From the NCBI GenBank assembly GCA_902729315.2, contig LR746271.1, positions 5,848,001 through 5,912,000 on the forward strand: 64,000 bases of DNA. The letters are read 5' to 3'. A program made the translations under genes and the position numbers. Under the pieces are notes generated by a model, which searched no databases, was not told the DNA's origin, and was given only the letters and a program-made list of their open reading frames with translations. The DNA is from Spirodela intermedia (lineage: Eukaryota; Streptophyta; Magnoliopsida; Alismatales; Araceae). Shown here in pieces: positions 62,763-64,000 of the stretch (positions are counted from its first letter, which is position 1; every line of letters starts with the position of its first letter).

Positions 62763-64000
62763 GTAATCACAACCCTCCCCCCTTCCCTCCGCTTACTCCT
62801 CTCTGTATTTCTGTATCTCTCCTAAGCGCACCTTCCTCACTGGCTGATGACGCATAGTCTTCTCCGCATTCGCTGGGGTTTCCAGGATTTCCTCCGAATT
62901 TCCCATCGACGGCAGCGTCCGAACACTTTGCTTGGATTTCGGAAACTCCTCCGATTGTTCTTCCTCCGCTGATGAGACCGGGCAGTTTCCATCCGTTCTT
63001 TCTCAAGATAATCCTTGTCCTGTATCCCTCCAAATCCACCATCCGATGGAGGATATCCGTCGAAATGAGATTTTATGCGGGATCAACGGATGATGTAACA
63101 ATTTTCTACCGTTTGGGCAGAATTTAAATGATAATCTGTCTTGAGGACTGAGATGTGGGCGCTGTTGGGTTACAAGCTGAGGAGGAGGAGGAAGAAGAGT
63201 CCTACTGGACATCAGACAGTAGTGCAGTTGAATTTTTTCCTTTAGTCTCACGGATTTCAATGCGGCGTTCGAGTTGCTTATATAATCTATCTTAATGAAT
63301 CTTGCCATGATTGGTAACTTTCTCGACAATTCGCTGATGATAGCAGCTGTTTCCTGCCAGCATTGGGCCATTTATAGCCGATTATCTGGATATTCCTACC
63401 GATCACTGAATGAATCCTCTCTGAATCTGTTTGATCTGGACTGGGATCAGTCAACCATGCCATCTGGGTCCAAGAAGAAAATTTCCTTTCCTTCAAGAGT
63501 AGAGTAGGTACCCATCTCCCACCAGAACGCATCTTCTAAAAGTCCAATATGTTGACCAGGTGAGAGAACAGTCAACCCAGACTCTATAAGAAATGGGAAG
63601 ATGGTCTGGAATGGCGATTCTGACTCAGACGGCACCAGGCTCGTTATATTTGCTGATTTTAAGGCATTGCGACTTCTCGTGTGCATCGAATGGGATCGGT
63701 TCATTATCTGCAAAAACGTTATCGAATATTTTTTCCACAATTAGGTACACGATTGACTTCTGTGGACCAGGGTTCATGGCAAGTCTTCAGATTGTAAATT
63801 GCCAAACGGATCTTTCCGTTGACCGCCCTTTTCTGGTGGGGTTTTCCTCAATATCCCTTACAGTTGGTCATCTGTTTTAATCCGATTCTGCATCCTTCTT
63901 TCATCAATGCATGAAGGATGAATCAAGAGGCCATGAATAAGAATCCAGGGTCGATCCTCTGTTTCCGCCGCCATCGCCATCTTCTTTGTCTCCTTCCCGT
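62763..64000 (+). other. Probable intron of TRIP4-like gene
   Basis: T-rich, AT-moderate sequence with overlapping open frames on both strands and no recognised exon. Most likely the first intron, continuing beyond the window. Confidence 0.45.

Overview
This is nuclear DNA of a flowering plant, most likely a monocot. Genes carry spliceosomal GT-AG introns, and the families are plant-specific (NAC, ZF-HD, GAUT, tau GST, phytochrome kinase substrate). Base composition is strongly bimodal: very GC-rich, mostly intron-poor genes (PKS-like, GAUT-like, ZF-HD, PPR) sit beside AT-rich spacers and one AT-rich gene. That pattern is typical of monocots, but I cannot name the species. Long (GA)n/(CT)n microsatellites are unusually frequent.

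Layout. 0.36-6.8 kb (-): DUF616 (TOD1/MUCI70-type) putative glycosyltransferase; the six 3' exons are well resolved, the 5' middle part is not. 7.7-9.0 kb (+): intronless PHYTOCHROME KINASE SUBSTRATE-like gene, divergent from it. 10.7-13.0 kb (+): two-exon GT8 gene of the GAUT8/9 (QUA1) type with divergent features. 13.9-14.8 kb (+): intronless zinc-finger homeodomain gene. 14.8-28.5 kb: AT-rich gene-poor stretch with a degenerate repeat array and an old, broken Ty1/copia retrotransposon (about 17.64-23.70 kb). 28.5-30.0 kb (-): three-exon R2R3-MYB of the MYB30/60/94/96 type. 30-36.9 kb: gene-poor. 37.0-39.7 kb (+): OTUD6B-like deubiquitinase. 41.4-43.5 kb (+): ribosomal protein L34, four exons. 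44.0-44.8 kb (-): tau-class glutathione S-transferase, two exons. 46.3-48.3 kb (-): FEZ-type NAC factor, three exons. 48.3-53.9 kb: microsatellite-rich spacer with a direct duplication. 53.9-59.3 kb (+): seven-exon MCRS1-like FHA-domain gene whose first intron holds a long foldback (54,132-54,885). 59.8-62.1 kb (-): intronless P-class PPR gene. 62.6 kb onward (+): first exon of an ASC-1/TRIP4-like gene that runs out of the window.

The genes are independent plant loci, not an operon or a coordinated cluster. Head-to-head pairs (DUF616/PKS, PPR/TRIP4) and tail-to-tail pairs (RPL34/GST, FHA/PPR) are present. The most unusual structure is the near-perfect intronic inverted repeat at 54.1-54.9 kb, which any full-length pre-mRNA of the host gene should fold into a long hairpin.
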